A stretch of DNA of 35,222 nucleotides from Martinezella lusitana (GTDB taxonomy: Bacteria; Pseudomonadota; Alphaproteobacteria; Rhizobiales; Rhizobiaceae). The position numbers were made by a program, and so were the translations under genes. Below, in pieces: positions 15,042 to 25,400 of this stretch; within the stretch, counting starts at the first letter, position 1, and every line of letters starts with the position of its first letter. Below the pieces are notes generated by a model. That model ran no database searches. It was not told the DNA's origin and saw only the letters and a program-made list of their open reading frames with translations. The stretch lies in contig NZ_JAFEVL010000065.1 in the NCBI RefSeq assembly GCF_016901135.1, positions 1 through 35,222 on the forward strand, in the 5' to 3' direction.

Positions 15042-16862
15042 ATGGCACACGAACAGCGATTGGGGGCCACGGCAATTGTCCGTGGCTCCAGCGACAAGCA
15101 GATGGGCGCCTTCTTAAGAGGCGCGGTGGTCCGCGTCCGCGTCCTCCCGCTTATTATCTATGCCGCTTTCGCGGTGCTACTTGGCCTGCCGTTGTTGTTG
15201 GTCCTGGTGCAGGCCGTAATGCCGGGCTTGTTCGACGTCAACGCGCCCAGCATGGCGCTGAGCTTTGGCCCGCTGGAAAAGGCATTTGGATCATGGCGGG
15301 TCGGCAATGCTGTCGTCCATTCGCTGGAACTGGCGGCAACGACTGCCGTGACCGCTACGCTGCTTGGCGGCGCCTTTGCCTTGCTGGCGCAGCGCTGCAA
15401 CATTCCGGCGCGGCGATTTATCACGGCGGTGCCGTGGCTGGTCTTTCTCACCCCCTCCTATTTGAAGGCGCTGGCGTGGGTGCTGCTGATCTCGCCCGGC
15501 GGCTATCTGGCGCAATCGGGCATTCTGTCGACCCGGTTCATTCATGCGTTCTTCGCCTTGCCGGGTCTCATCTTCGTACAGACTCTCCACCTTTTTCCGT
15601 TTGCGACATTCGTGATCGGAGCGGCACTCGCCGGGCTTGGCAGCGAATATGAGGATGCCGCGCGAATGGCAGGCGTGCGACCGCTGAGGATATGGCTCCG
15701 GATCAACGGGCCGCTCTTGATACCTGCCATCGCTCTCAGCCTTGTCGCAATCTTCGCCGAGGTACTTTCCGATTTCGGCATGGCCTCGACGATCGCGCGG
15801 GTCTCGAACTTCGGCGTCCTCACCTATGGCATCTATGCCGCTGCGAGCGACTATCCCGTCGACTTTCCTATGGCCGGCGTACAGGCGCTGATCTTGCTGT
15901 TGCTCGTAGTCGGCGTCGTAATGGTCGACCGATTGCTGCGGCGCCGCGCCGACCCGCGCCTGATCTCCGGCCGGTCGAAGAACGCCCGCATTTACGATCT
16001 CGGCCGCTGGCGCTGGCCGGCCGCGACCGTCGCATTGGCGATTTCCGTGCTCGCCCTGTTCCTCCCGATCGCCGCAATCGCCGCGCGCGCCTTTTCCCGC
16101 ACGCTCGGCGCCGGATTGACATTTGAAAATTTTACCACCGCGAACATGGTGACCGCGCTGTCCTTCGGCACCGATATCGACGGCGCGCTTCTTCGCAGCC
16201 TCGCCTACGCTAGTATTGCCGCGGTGATCACTTGCGGGGGTGCGCTGATACTCGCGGCCGAGCTCGATCGGTCAAGAGGCATTATGAGACCGCTGGTGCT
16301 CGGCCTCTCGTTGGGAGCAGTTGCCATCCCCGGCATTGTACTGGGCTTCGGCTATATCCTGATGTGGAACCGGCTGCCGGGGTTCCGAAATTGGTCGTTT
16401 CCACACTATGGCGACAGTTCGTTGATGGTGACCGGCTATATCGCGGCCGCCTTGCCATACTGCCTGGTCGTCATCATGGGCGCAATCGGCCAGTTGTCGC
16501 CCAGCCTCGGGGAAGCCGCCAAGCTCCATGGTGTCGGCGCCACGCGGCGGCTGTTGCGAGTGACGCTGCCCCTGGTGCTGACGAGTGTGGTGACGGCATT
16601 CCTGCTCACCTTCATCCGCACCATGTTCGAACTCCCGATCTCGCAAATGCTGGTCCCGCTGAACGGCCCGCCGGTACCGCCAATGGTGACCCATCTCTTC
16701 AGCCACGACCAAGATGGCCCCGGCTCGGCGCTGTCGCTCTTAAGCATGATTGTAGCCGGGGGTGGCGCGGGTGTGATCTGGCTGTTTGCCAAGAGATTTG
16801 TGGCGCGGCGCGGCGCGGCATCAGCCGCCATTTTGACACCAGCCTCCTCAAAGGTAAGCTAG
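15042..16862 (+). CDS. ABC importer permease, two fused transmembrane domains
   Basis: A 606-residue inner-membrane protein made of two binding-protein-dependent permease domains in tandem (about 30-300 and 330-590), roughly twelve helices. Each half has the cytoplasmic EAA loop: GLGSEYEDAARMAGVRPLRIWLRINGP in the first and LSPSLGEAAKLHGVGATRRLLRVTLP in the second. The fused arrangement is typical of FbpB/SfuB-type Fe(III) and some phosphonate importers. The start is ATG 15042 (MAHEQRLG), 16 bp after the binding-protein stop; the upstream open frame runs inside that gene. The stop lies 2 bp before the ATPase start. Confidence 0.9.
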   Translation: MAHEQRLGATAIVRGSSDKQMGAFLRGAVVRVRVLPLIIYAAFAVLLGLPLLLVLVQAVMPGLFDVNAPSMALSFGPLEKAFGSWRVGNAVVHSLELAATTAVTATLLGGAFALLAQRCNIPARRFITAVPWLVFLTPSYLKALAWVLLISPGGYLAQSGILSTRFIHAFFALPGLIFVQTLHLFPFATFVIGAALAGLGSEYEDAARMAGVRPLRIWLRINGPLLIPAIALSLVAIFAEVLSDFGMASTIARVSNFGVLTYGIYAAASDYPVDFPMAGVQALILLLLVVGVVMVDRLLRRRADPRLISGRSKNARIYDLGRWRWPAATVALAISVLALFLPIAAIAARAFSRTLGAGLTFENFTTANMVTALSFGTDIDGALLRSLAYASIAAVITCGGALILAAELDRSRGIMRPLVLGLSLGAVAIPGIVLGFGYILMWNRLPGFRNWSFPHYGDSSLMVTGYIAAALPYCLVVIMGAIGQLSPSLGEAAKLHGVGATRRLLRVTLPLVLTSVVTAFLLTFIRTMFELPISQMLVPLNGPPVPPMVTHLFSHDQDGPGSALSLLSMIVAGGGAGVIWLFAKRFVARRGAASAAILTPASSKVS

Positions 16863-16864
16863 CC

Positions 16865-17908
16865 ATGACCGCATCCCTCAAGTGCACGGGCATTACGAAG
16901 TCGCTCGGCGGCCGCCCCGTGCTTGATAATCTAAGCCTGAGCGTCAAAGCAGGCGAGGTTGTTTCGCTCCTCGGTGCAAGCGGCTCGGGGAAGACCACCC
17001 TGCTGCGCATCATTTCGGGTCTTGCTGATCCTGATCAGGGTGAAATCGCACTCGACGGACGTACCGTCTGGAGTCCGAATGCTGCGGTTCCTCCGGAACG
17101 GCGCGGCATCGGCATGGTGTTCCAGGACTATGCGCTTTGGCCGCACATGTCGGTCGAAAAGAACCTCAGCTTCGGCCTTGCATCGCAGCGATTGCCGCAA
17201 GGGGACGTCGCGGCGCGGCTCAATCACGCACTCGAGGTCACACGCCTTGCGGCCTATCGCGACCGCTATCCAGTCGAGTTGTCCGGAGGACAGCAGCAAC
17301 GGGTGGCGATTGCCCGGTGTCTCGCCGCCCGTCCGGCGCTGATGCTGTTCGATGAGCCGCTCAGCAATCTCGATGCAGCGCTGCGCGAGGACATGCGGGT
17401 CGAGATGATGGATTTGGTCAGGTCCGAGGGAATCACGGTTGTCTATGTCACCCATGACCAGGCAGAGGCCATGGCGGTCTCGGATCGCATAGCCGTAATG
17501 CGTGCTGGCGTCATCGTCCAATTCGACACGCCACCGGCGATCTATGAGAAGCCGGCGGACAGATTTGTTGCAGGCTTCATTGGCGGCTTCTCGCTCGTGC
17601 GGGGTACAGTCCACCAAGGAATGTTCAAGCTTGCCGACGTTGAAACCGAGCCGTTTCAGGCGACCGGCGCTCGACCCGGGGTCGGGGAGTTGGTTATCCG
17701 GCCCGAGGATGCCCGACCCGCCAGGTCTCATCCTGCTAACCGGTTGCAGGGAACCGTTGTTTCACTAGCATTTCAGGGCAGATGCTGGCGTCTTGTCGTT
17801 GAACTCGGTAAACAACGTGTCCGGCTTGATTGGCCCGATGCCGTACCGACAGGGACGACCCTGGAATTTTCAATTCCGCCCGACCGCTGTGTCGTTCTCA
17901 CTGAATAA
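16865..17908 (+). CDS. ABC importer ATPase with TOBE domain
   Basis: A 347-residue ATP-binding subunit. Walker A GASGSGKT is at 37-44, then Q-loop MVFQDYALWPHM, signature LSGGQQQRVAIARCLA, Walker B LMLFDEP, D-loop SNLDA and switch His in YVTHDQAEA. A C-terminal TOBE-like domain (about 280-347) carries VIRPEDARP. The layout is that of FbpC/PotA-type importer ATPases. It is the last gene of the RpiR-linked operon. Confidence 0.93.
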   Translation: MTASLKCTGITKSLGGRPVLDNLSLSVKAGEVVSLLGASGSGKTTLLRIISGLADPDQGEIALDGRTVWSPNAAVPPERRGIGMVFQDYALWPHMSVEKNLSFGLASQRLPQGDVAARLNHALEVTRLAAYRDRYPVELSGGQQQRVAIARCLAARPALMLFDEPLSNLDAALREDMRVEMMDLVRSEGITVVYVTHDQAEAMAVSDRIAVMRAGVIVQFDTPPAIYEKPADRFVAGFIGGFSLVRGTVHQGMFKLADVETEPFQATGARPGVGELVIRPEDARPARSHPANRLQGTVVSLAFQGRCWRLVVELGKQRVRLDWPDAVPTGTTLEFSIPPDRCVVLTE

Positions 17909-18141
17909 TTCCCTCGGATTTTGCGTGACCAGTCTCACCACAATTCTTTCGACCTCCGCGGAATAGCGCCGACCAACAGTAAGTGGCAGGTCTTCTTGCA
18001 GCGATTGGGCTTGTCGGGCGCGCCTTCCGGGTCGACGTCCCAATCGCCGCGGCGCACCTCGATCAACGGATTAACCAAAGCTTCCAACCCTTGGGGAAGC
18101 TCCACTGCTCCCGTCGGACGACATCGAGGCTACGACGCACC
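17909..18141. other. Convergent intergenic spacer
   Basis: 233 bases between the convergent ABC ATPase and histidine kinase genes. No recognisable gene and no clear stem-loop with a T-run were seen. Confidence 0.4.
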
Positions 18142-19527
18142 TCATGCCATCGGGCGCGCAGCGTCTTTCGTCTCGTAGCGCAGCGAGACGGATGCGCCAA
18201 TGTCTGGCTGGTCGATGATGATGACCATGGCGTGAAGACGGGCGACTGCGGCAACGAGGCTAAGACCAAGCCCATTGCCGGGCGTATGACGGCTTCGCTC
18301 TGTCCGGTAGAAACGCCGGAGTATGGTTTCACTTTCGTCAGGCGGGATGCCCGGTCCCGTGTCTGAGACTGTGATGTCGGTCACCCTCGGGCCTCCTCTT
18401 ATCCTCACAGACACCGCTCCGCCTTCCGGCGTGAACTTGATTGCGTTGTCCAGGAGATTTCCAATTGCCTCGAACAGCAAACTCGGTTCGCCGGGAATAG
18501 CCAGAATGGGCGTGCCCTCCACGGAAAACGTCATGAGGATGGACTTCTCATCGGCGGCCGGTTCGTAAAAATCGACCGCATCCGTCGCAATCGCCACGAC
18601 GTCCACGGACTGGAATCCCGACCGCCGGATGCCATCTTCTATCTCGGAGATGCGGAGCAATGCGCTGAAGGTTCTAAGTGCCGCCTGCGTCTCGGCTATG
18701 GCTTCATCGACACCCTGACGATAGTCCTCCGTCGACGAGGACCGTCGCTGGACACGCTCAAGTCCCGCCAGAAGGCGCGTTAGGGGCGTCCTCAGATCGT
18801 GAGCAATGTTGTCGCAGACGCCCTTCACCTCGTGCATCAGCCGCTCGATCTCGGCGAGCATCTTGTTAACAACACCTGCCAACTTGTCGACGTCTCCGGA
18901 ATTGCCTCTGGTTGGCAATCGCTTCGACAGGTCTCCCGCGATAATATCCTGTGTCGTGCGCGTAATGCCGTCGATTTGTCTGACCGCTCCGGCGCCGACG
19001 ATTGCGGCTCCGGCAAGGCCAAGCACGGCGATAATCGCTCCAGCCAGGGCCATCGCGCCGGTGAGCACCTCATCGAACTCGCGTAACTCGCCGATATCCT
19101 GGGCAATGAGCAGCCTGTCCCCAGAGTCCAGAGTGTGAACGACACCCCGAAAGTGAGTATGCCCCGGTATTCCCACCACTTTGAAATTGAACGGGCCAGC
19201 GGTGTCAGGAATTGAAGTGGGGAGCGATATGGCGGTGCCAGCGACGCGGGCGCCTGTTTTGTCGAAGAGCGCCATTGATCGCTCGGCATCGGCTTCGCCG
19301 ATGGTCCTGTCCTTCAACCTGCGCAGGATGTCGTCGACCGGCTGCCCGGCGAACTCCTGTTCCTCTCGCTGGACCCATTCATCGACCTTGTTTTGCATGA
19401 AATTCTTTACTTCGCCGTACATGAAGCCGAACAGCACGAGCGATGCCAATCCAAACAGCGCGAGAAACAACATCGCCAAGCGAAAGCTTGTTGTCCGGCA
19501 GACGTCACTTAGGCGCTGCAAGAACAT
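18142..19527 (-). CDS. Sensor histidine kinase with HAMP domain
   Basis: A 461-residue kinase. TM1 is at about 16-36, a periplasmic domain spans about 37-155, TM2 is at about 156-182, and HAMP covers about 180-235 (RQIDGITRTTQDIIAGDLSKRLP). The H-box is IAHDLRTPLTR (His243), the N-box NLLDN (357-361), G1 DTGPG (389-393) and G2 GNGLGLSL (417-424), all intact. It overlaps the preceding regulator by 23 bp. It is transcribed away from the RND/ABC locus on the plus strand but shares its promoter region through its regulator, so the pair probably controls that export locus. Subfamily resembles the CusS/TctE-like kinases with HAMP. Confidence 0.93.
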   Translation of the reverse strand: MFLQRLSDVCRTTSFRLAMLFLALFGLASLVLFGFMYGEVKNFMQNKVDEWVQREEQEFAGQPVDDILRRLKDRTIGEADAERSMALFDKTGARVAGTAISLPTSIPDTAGPFNFKVVGIPGHTHFRGVVHTLDSGDRLLIAQDIGELREFDEVLTGAMALAGAIIAVLGLAGAAIVGAGAVRQIDGITRTTQDIIAGDLSKRLPTRGNSGDVDKLAGVVNKMLAEIERLMHEVKGVCDNIAHDLRTPLTRLLAGLERVQRRSSSTEDYRQGVDEAIAETQAALRTFSALLRISEIEDGIRRSGFQSVDVVAIATDAVDFYEPAADEKSILMTFSVEGTPILAIPGEPSLLFEAIGNLLDNAIKFTPEGGAVSVRIRGGPRVTDITVSDTGPGIPPDESETILRRFYRTERSRHTPGNGLGLSLVAAVARLHAMVIIIDQPDIGASVSLRYETKDAARPMA

Positions 19528-20188
19528 AACCGGAGCCCCTGACGGTTTGGATCAAGGACGTCGCTTCCGCCTGATCGATTTTGCGACGAAGCTTGCTGAC
19601 ATGCACATCGATCAGGTTTGTCGGTTCGTCGTAGCGATAGTGCCAGACTTCCTCGAACAACATCGTTCGTGTCACGATCTGTCCGGCATGCTGCATCAAA
19701 TATTCCAAAAGGCGATATTCGCGCGGCAAAAGGTCTATGACATTGCCTGCGCGACGGACCACATGCTTCAAAAGATCCAACTCGAGATCTCCCGCCCGCA
19801 GAACTGTCTCGACGACAGGGCCGGCTCGCCGTCTCATCAGAACATCCAATCGTGCGGTCAGTTCCAGGAACTCGAACGGCTTGGTCAGATAGTCGTCGCC
19901 TCCGGCCTTCAGACCGCGCACACGTTCGTCAACTGCCGAAAGCGCGCTGAGGATCAGGACGGGCGTGTGTACACCCGCGGCTCGAAGGGAGGCAAGGACC
20001 CCCAGTCCATCAATGTCGCCCGGCAGCATCCGATCCAGGATGATCGCGTCGAACGTCTCGGCCATGGCCCGCACGATACTTTCACGACCCGTGGTCACCC
20101 GCTCGACGCTATGGCCGTGATCAGAGAGTGCCGCCTCGATCTCGGCGGATGTCCGCTCATCGTCTTCGACCACCAGGATTCGTGGCAT
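19505..20188 (-). CDS. OmpR-family response regulator
   Basis: A 227-residue regulator. The receiver has the acidic pair Glu8/Asp9-Asp10, phospho-acceptor Asp52 (ILDRMLPGDIDG) and Lys103 (LTKPF). The C-terminal winged helix includes LLPREYRLLEYLMQHAGQIVTRTMLFEEVWHYRYDEPTNLIDVHVSKLRRKID, with the usual RGSGYVL end. It is close in sequence to the regulator encoded divergently at 20434, notably in the recognition region. The start ATG faces a 245-bp divergent promoter region. Confidence 0.93.
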   Translation of the reverse strand: MPRILVVEDDERTSAEIEAALSDHGHSVERVTTGRESIVRAMAETFDAIILDRMLPGDIDGLGVLASLRAAGVHTPVLILSALSAVDERVRGLKAGGDDYLTKPFEFLELTARLDVLMRRRAGPVVETVLRAGDLELDLLKHVVRRAGNVIDLLPREYRLLEYLMQHAGQIVTRTMLFEEVWHYRYDEPTNLIDVHVSKLRRKIDQAEATSLIQTVRGSGYVLAAPK

Positions 20189-20373
20189 CAGATATCTCCG
20201 GCGCTCATTTGCCTTCTTCCCGTCGTAAAGCTCGTCACATGCTGCATGCGTGCATCATCACTATCTCATCACATGCCGAGCGTGCACTTCGCGCAAACAT
20301 GAAATCGAATTAATCTAAGACTGTGTCCGGTGTAAGCCTTGGAGGGTGAAATTGCACTGAGGTCGATGACAAC

Positions 20374-20407
20374 AGACAGAGCGGGAAAAAATGGCTCCCG
20401 TTTGTCT
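20374..20407. promoter_or_regulatory. Imperfect hairpin in the leader of the RND/ABC locus
   Basis: AGACA..CGGGA pairs with TCCCG..TGTCT across an A-rich loop, ending 26 bases before the regulator's ATG. It could be an operator for a dimeric regulator or an RNA structure. The same divergent region (20189-20433) contains the octamer TCACATGC twice (about 20233 and 20270). Function is inferred only from position. Confidence 0.3.
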
Positions 20408-20433
20408 CAAATCACGTTGGGGTGCCAGGGCCG

Positions 20434-21123
20434 ATGCGTATCTTGATCGTCGAAGACGATAATAAGACAGCGAATTATTTGACAAGGGGATTGTCGGAAA
20501 GTGGGTATATCGTCGATCGCGCCGACGACGGCGAAACCGGCCTGACCCAGGCACTTGAAGGAATTTACGATTTTCTTATCGTCGACAAGCGGCTCCCTGG
20601 GGTGGACGGGCTGGAATTGGTGAGGCGCCTGCGTGAACGGGAGTTCACGCTTCCCATTCTGATGATCAGCGGCCTTGCATCCACCGCGGATCGCGTTGAA
20701 GGCCTGCAGGCTGGCTGCGATGATTACCTTGCCAAACCCTATGCGTTCTCAGAGCTTCTGGCCCGCATAGAAGCCCTGCACCGTCGAGCCGCTCGCGGTC
20801 GGGAAATGGGCACATTGCGCGTCGGGGATCTTGAACTCGACCTGCAGCTTCGCAGGGCTGCGCGCGCAAATCGGCCGATCACGCTTCAGTATCGCGAATT
20901 CCTCCTGCTCCAGACGTTGATGAGGCATGCCGGCCAGATCGTCACCCGCTCGATGTTGCTCGAGGCGGCGTGGAATTATGACTTCGAACCACGCGGCAAT
21001 ATTATCGATATGCATATCCATCGCTTGCGCCGAAAGCTTGATGCGGGCTTCGACACGCAGATGATCCAGACCGTGCCGGGCGCGGGCTACACAATCGCTG
21101 CTGCAATCCCGAAGGCAACATAG
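20434..21123 (+). CDS. OmpR-family response regulator without adjacent own kinase
   Basis: A 229-residue regulator from ATG 20434 (MRILIVEDDN); the frame also has a GTG four codons earlier. The receiver has Asp51 (LIVDKRLPGVDG) and Lys101 (AKPY, with Tyr instead of the common Phe); the usual switch LTA is replaced by MISG. The winged helix has LQYREFLLLQTLMRHAGQIVTRSMLLEAAWNYDFEPRGNIIDMHIHRLRRKLD. No kinase follows; the next genes are an RND adaptor and pump. The only kinase nearby belongs to the divergent pair at 18142-20188, so the two regulators may share it. Subfamily resembles CusR/CopR-type regulators of efflux loci. Confidence 0.92.
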   Translation: MRILIVEDDNKTANYLTRGLSESGYIVDRADDGETGLTQALEGIYDFLIVDKRLPGVDGLELVRRLREREFTLPILMISGLASTADRVEGLQAGCDDYLAKPYAFSELLARIEALHRRAARGREMGTLRVGDLELDLQLRRAARANRPITLQYREFLLLQTLMRHAGQIVTRSMLLEAAWNYDFEPRGNIIDMHIHRLRRKLDAGFDTQMIQTVPGAGYTIAAAIPKAT

Positions 21124-21160
21124 TCGCCATCCTGAACAGGATTTCATGTTCACGAGAGAC

Positions 21161-21179
21161 CCGCTCCATCGAAGAGCGG
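21161..21179. other. Small stem-loop between regulator and RND adaptor
   Basis: CCGCTC, seven-base loop, GAGCGG: a perfect six-pair stem in the 128-bp gap after the regulator. There is no T-run, so more likely an mRNA-processing or attenuating structure than a full terminator. Low confidence. Confidence 0.25.
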
Positions 21180-21251
21180 CCATGATGATCGTGCCTTGCA
21201 ACAGGCCCGCGAAGGTGACGACGCCTGGCGGACGGGCGTTGCGCCGAGATC

Positions 21252-22460
21252 ATGACGGAGTTATTTGTGAAAGACGGAGAAGAGTTTCGACCACCGCGAA
21301 AGACGCGTTGGTTTCGAGTGATGGGCTTGATCGCAGTCGTTGCCTTGCTCGGAGCGGGCGGCAAGGTCATGCTGGAAGCCAAGGCAGGTGGCCCTGCGGC
21401 CGCGCCAGCTCCGCCGACAGCGATACCGGTCACAGCCACCAAAGTATTGACACGGGACTTGCCGATCGAGCGATCCGGGCTTGGGACGGTGACGTCTCTC
21501 AATGCCATCGACGTCAAATTCCGTGCAGATGGTCAGCTGCAAAATATTGCCTTCACCGAAGGGCGAGATGTCAACGCTGGTGATGTCCTCGCCCAGATCG
21601 ATCGGCGGCCCTACGAGGCCCAACTTGCCCAGGCGCAGGCCGCTTATCAAAAGGATCAGGCGTCTCTCGACAATGCCAAAGCCGACGAGGCGCGCGCCGG
21701 CAAGCTCAATTCCTCCGGCGCCGGTACGACCCAGGCGATCGACACGGCAAAGGCTCAGGTTGCGATTTTCACGGCAGCGCTTGCCGGCGACCAGGCTGCG
21801 ATCGACACAGCCAGGCTCAATCTCGAATTCACGACTGTAAAAGCACCTATCAGCGGTCGCGTCGGCCTGCGTCAGGTCGACGAAGGCGCCATCGTTCACG
21901 CAAGCGATTCGACTGGCGTGGTCAGCATCACCCAGATGGCTCCCATCTCGGTGCGTTTTTCTCTTCCGCAAGACGATTTGCCGGCGCTTATTGCGGGCCA
22001 GGGGCAGGGGGATCTCTCTGTCACTGTCTACAGCCGCGATGGCGTCCAACATCTTGCCGACGGCAAGCTTGCTGTTATCGACAGCCAGGTCGACACGTCC
22101 ACCGGCATGATCCGCCTGAAGGCAGTTTTCCCCAATGGCGACAGGGCTCTTTGGCCAGGAGAGCTTGTGACGGCGCGCATTCTCATCAGCACTGATCGCA
22201 ACGCCACGGTCGTTCCCGCCGCCGCAGTCCAAAACGGTCAAAACGGCGCCTATGTCTTCATCGTCAAACCAGATAGGACCGTCGCGGCAACCCCGGTGAC
22301 AATGGGGCCGACGGTCGGCGGATATACTGCTTTGCTATCGGGCGTCTTGCCCGGCCAGGACATCGTTCTCGGCGGGCAATCGAGACTGACCGACGGTAGC
22401 CTGGTCGCCCCGAAAATGCAGTCCACAGACAGCAATCAGACGTCTGGATCTCCAACATGA
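21252..22460 (+). CDS. RND efflux adaptor (membrane fusion protein, MdtA-like)
   Basis: A 402-residue periplasmic adaptor anchored by an N-terminal helix (about 24-43). The order is as in the HlyD/AcrA family: first barrel strand (AIPVTATKVLTRDLPIERSGLGTV), lipoyl half (VKFRADGQLQNIAFTEGRDVNAGDVLAQID), an Ala/Gln-rich coiled-coil hairpin (about 120-190), second lipoyl half (TVKAPISGRVG), then beta-barrel and membrane-proximal domains. The stop overlaps the pump's start (ATGA). It links the pump to an outer-membrane channel; no channel gene of the TolC type is present here, so one must come from elsewhere. Confidence 0.93.
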   Translation: MTELFVKDGEEFRPPRKTRWFRVMGLIAVVALLGAGGKVMLEAKAGGPAAAPAPPTAIPVTATKVLTRDLPIERSGLGTVTSLNAIDVKFRADGQLQNIAFTEGRDVNAGDVLAQIDRRPYEAQLAQAQAAYQKDQASLDNAKADEARAGKLNSSGAGTTQAIDTAKAQVAIFTAALAGDQAAIDTARLNLEFTTVKAPISGRVGLRQVDEGAIVHASDSTGVVSITQMAPISVRFSLPQDDLPALIAGQGQGDLSVTVYSRDGVQHLADGKLAVIDSQVDTSTGMIRLKAVFPNGDRALWPGELVTARILISTDRNATVVPAAAVQNGQNGAYVFIVKPDRTVAATPVTMGPTVGGYTALLSGVLPGQDIVLGGQSRLTDGSLVAPKMQSTDSNQTSGSPT

Positions 22461-25400
22461 GCATTTCCGAAGTCTTTATCCGGCGCCGGATCGGCACCTG
22501 TCTCCTGGCGCTCGCAGTCGTTCTGCTCGGTACGGTCGCCTACTTCATGTTGCCGGTAGCGCCGCTGCCGCAGGTCGATTTCCCCACGATCCAGATCCAG
22601 ACGAACCTGCCGGGCGCCAACGCGGATACGATGGCGACATCCGTTGCGACACCCCTTGAAAATCAACTGTCGAATGTCTCCGGCATCACGCAGATGACCT
22701 CGACAAGTTCGTCTGGCCAGACGAACATTACGCTGCAATTCGACCTGTCGCGCGACATCAATAGCGCTGCCCAGGACGTCCAGGCCGCGATCAACGCTGC
22801 GGCCGGCAATCTACCGAAAGATCTGCCAAATCCGCCGACCTACGAAAAGACCAATCCGGCCGAAGCAACCCTTCTGACCGTGGCGCTGTCGTCCGACTTG
22901 CTTCCGCTGACCGAACTCGATCACTACGCTGAAGACGTGATCGCGCAGCAAATCTCCCAGATGACCGGCGTCGGACTGGTAGATTTCCACGGGCCGCAAC
23001 GGCCCTCGGTGCGTGTGCGTCTCGATCCCGACAAGCTGGCTTCGCACGGCCTTTCTCTGGAAGACATCAGAAGCGTCATCAACGCCCAAACCGTCAATGC
23101 GCCCAAGGGTTCGCTAAACGGCGCCGATCGCGCCGTGGTTCTCGACTCGACCGACCAGATCATCGACGTCCCGTCCTATGAATCCATGATCGTTGCCTAC
23201 AGGAACGGAGCGCCGATACGGTTGCAGGATCTTGGAACAATCATCACCGGACCTCTCGATTCCCATCAGGCGGCGTGGCTTCAATCGAAGCGTGCCGTCA
23301 TGATCGACATCCACAAACAGCCCGGCTTTAACGTCATCGACACCATCCAGCGGATCAAGGACCGGCTGCCGGCGCTTGAGGCCGGGCTACCGGCGGCGGT
23401 GAAACTCTCCGTCGTCGGAGATCGCACGCAAACGATCGATGCTTCGGTCAAGGATGTCGAGATAACGATGCTGATTACCATTGGCCTTGTTATCATGGTG
23501 ATCTTCGCGTTTCTCCGGAATCTGTGGGCAACCCTGATCCCCAGCATTACAATCCCGCTCTCCCTGCTGGGCACGTTCTGCGTAATGTATCTGCTTGGCG
23601 ACAGTCTTGATAACCTGTCGCTCATGGGGCTGACCATTGCTGCCGGATTCGTCGTTGACGACGCCATCGTCGTGATCGAGAACATCATCCGCCACGTCGA
23701 AGCAGGCAAATCCAGGCTCCAGGCGGCCATCGATGGCGCTCGCGAGGTCGGCTTTACGATCGTATCGATGACCGTATCGCTCATTGCCGTGTTCATACCC
23801 ATTCTGCTGATGGGCGGCGTGGTCGGCCGTCTTTTCCGGGAATTTGCCGTCACCGTCAGTGTTGCGATCATCATGTCAGGTCTTGTTTCACTGACCGTGA
23901 CACCAATGCTGTGTGGCTGGCTGATCCGCCACGAGCACGACAGGCCACATGGCAGGCTCTATCGCTGGTCCGAGCAGGCCTTCGAGGCGACCGCCAAAGC
24001 CTATGGGGTCGGCCTCGATTTCGTTTTGCGCTTCCGGCTGGCGACACTTGCGGTGACGTTCCTCACCCTAATTGCGACGCTCTGGCTTTATACTGTGGTT
24101 CCAAAAGGCTTTCTGCCCCAACAGGATACCGGCTTCATCCAAGGGCGAGCGCAGGCGGCAACCGATATCTCATTTGCCGCCATGTCGACGCGCATGCAAG
24201 AACTTGGCAAGATTATCGCGGCCGATCCCGATGTCGACAACGTCGCATATTGGATCAACCCCAGCCCGTCTTCGGCGGTGGGTCAGCTTCAAATCAATCT
24301 GAAGCAGTTTGGGGAGCGCCGTGCGACCGCTTCACAGGTCATGGCCCGGGTAAAGAAGGCAACGGCCGGAATCGAGGGTCTGATCCTTGGCATGCAGATC
24401 CGGCAGGATATTCAGGTCGGCGGCCGCCCGTCCGCGACACAATATCAATACACGCTGCAGGATGGCGACACCGACGAACTGGCCAAATGGTCGGAAGCGA
24501 TGCAAAAGGCATTGTCCTCGCTTCCCCAAATTCAGGACGTCACGTCGGACCTCCAGGCAGCAGCCACCAGCGCCACTTTGGTCATCGATCGGCCAACGGC
24601 GTCGCGGCTCGGCGTCAGCGTGCAGGCGATCGACAATGTGATCTATGATGCGTTTGGGCAGCGCCAGGTTGCCACACTGTTCACGCAGGTCAGCCAATAC
24701 CACGTCGTCGAAGAGCTTCAGCCGTCCTTCCAGTTCTCGACCGGAGCGCTGGATCACCTCTTCGTCCGCTCCTCCACGACTGACGCTTTGGTGCCATTGC
24801 GTGTTCTTGCGTCTGTGCGCAACGGTGTAATGCCCGTCACGATCAATCATCAGGGATCATTGCCGGCCACAACCCTGTCCTTCAACCTGACCCCGGGGAC
24901 CTCGCTGGGAACGGCCGTTGACGCCGTCCACGCGGCGGAGTTGCGGGTGGGCATGCCGATTACGGTGCAAAGCACCTTCCAGGGCACGGCGCGGGCATTT
25001 CAGGATTCGTTAAGCAGTCAGCCCTGGCTCATTCTGGCAGCCGTCATCGCTGTCTATATCGTGCTTGGAATACTCTACGAGAGCGTCATTCATCCGTTGA
25101 CGATCATCTCGACCTTGCCGTCGGCAGGCCTCGGGGCGCTGCTGGCTCTTCTCCTCTCCGGGCAGGATCTTTCGATCATGGGAATGATCGGCATCATCCT
25201 GCTGATCGGGATCGTGAAGAAGAACGCCATCATGATGATCGACTTTGCCCTTGATGCCGAACGCACCCAAGGCCTTCCGCCGGCCGCCGCCATCCGGCAG
25301 GCCTGCCTTCTGCGCTTCAGGCCGATCATGATGACGACATTTGCCGCCCTGTTTGGGGCGCTGCCGCTGGCGCTTGGGACAGGGCCGGGATCGGAACTTC

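Noticed and set aside
16232..16864. N-terminal extension of the ABC ATPase back to 16232
   Set aside because: It lies inside the permease gene in another frame; the ATPase begins naturally at 16865, 2 bp after the permease stop.
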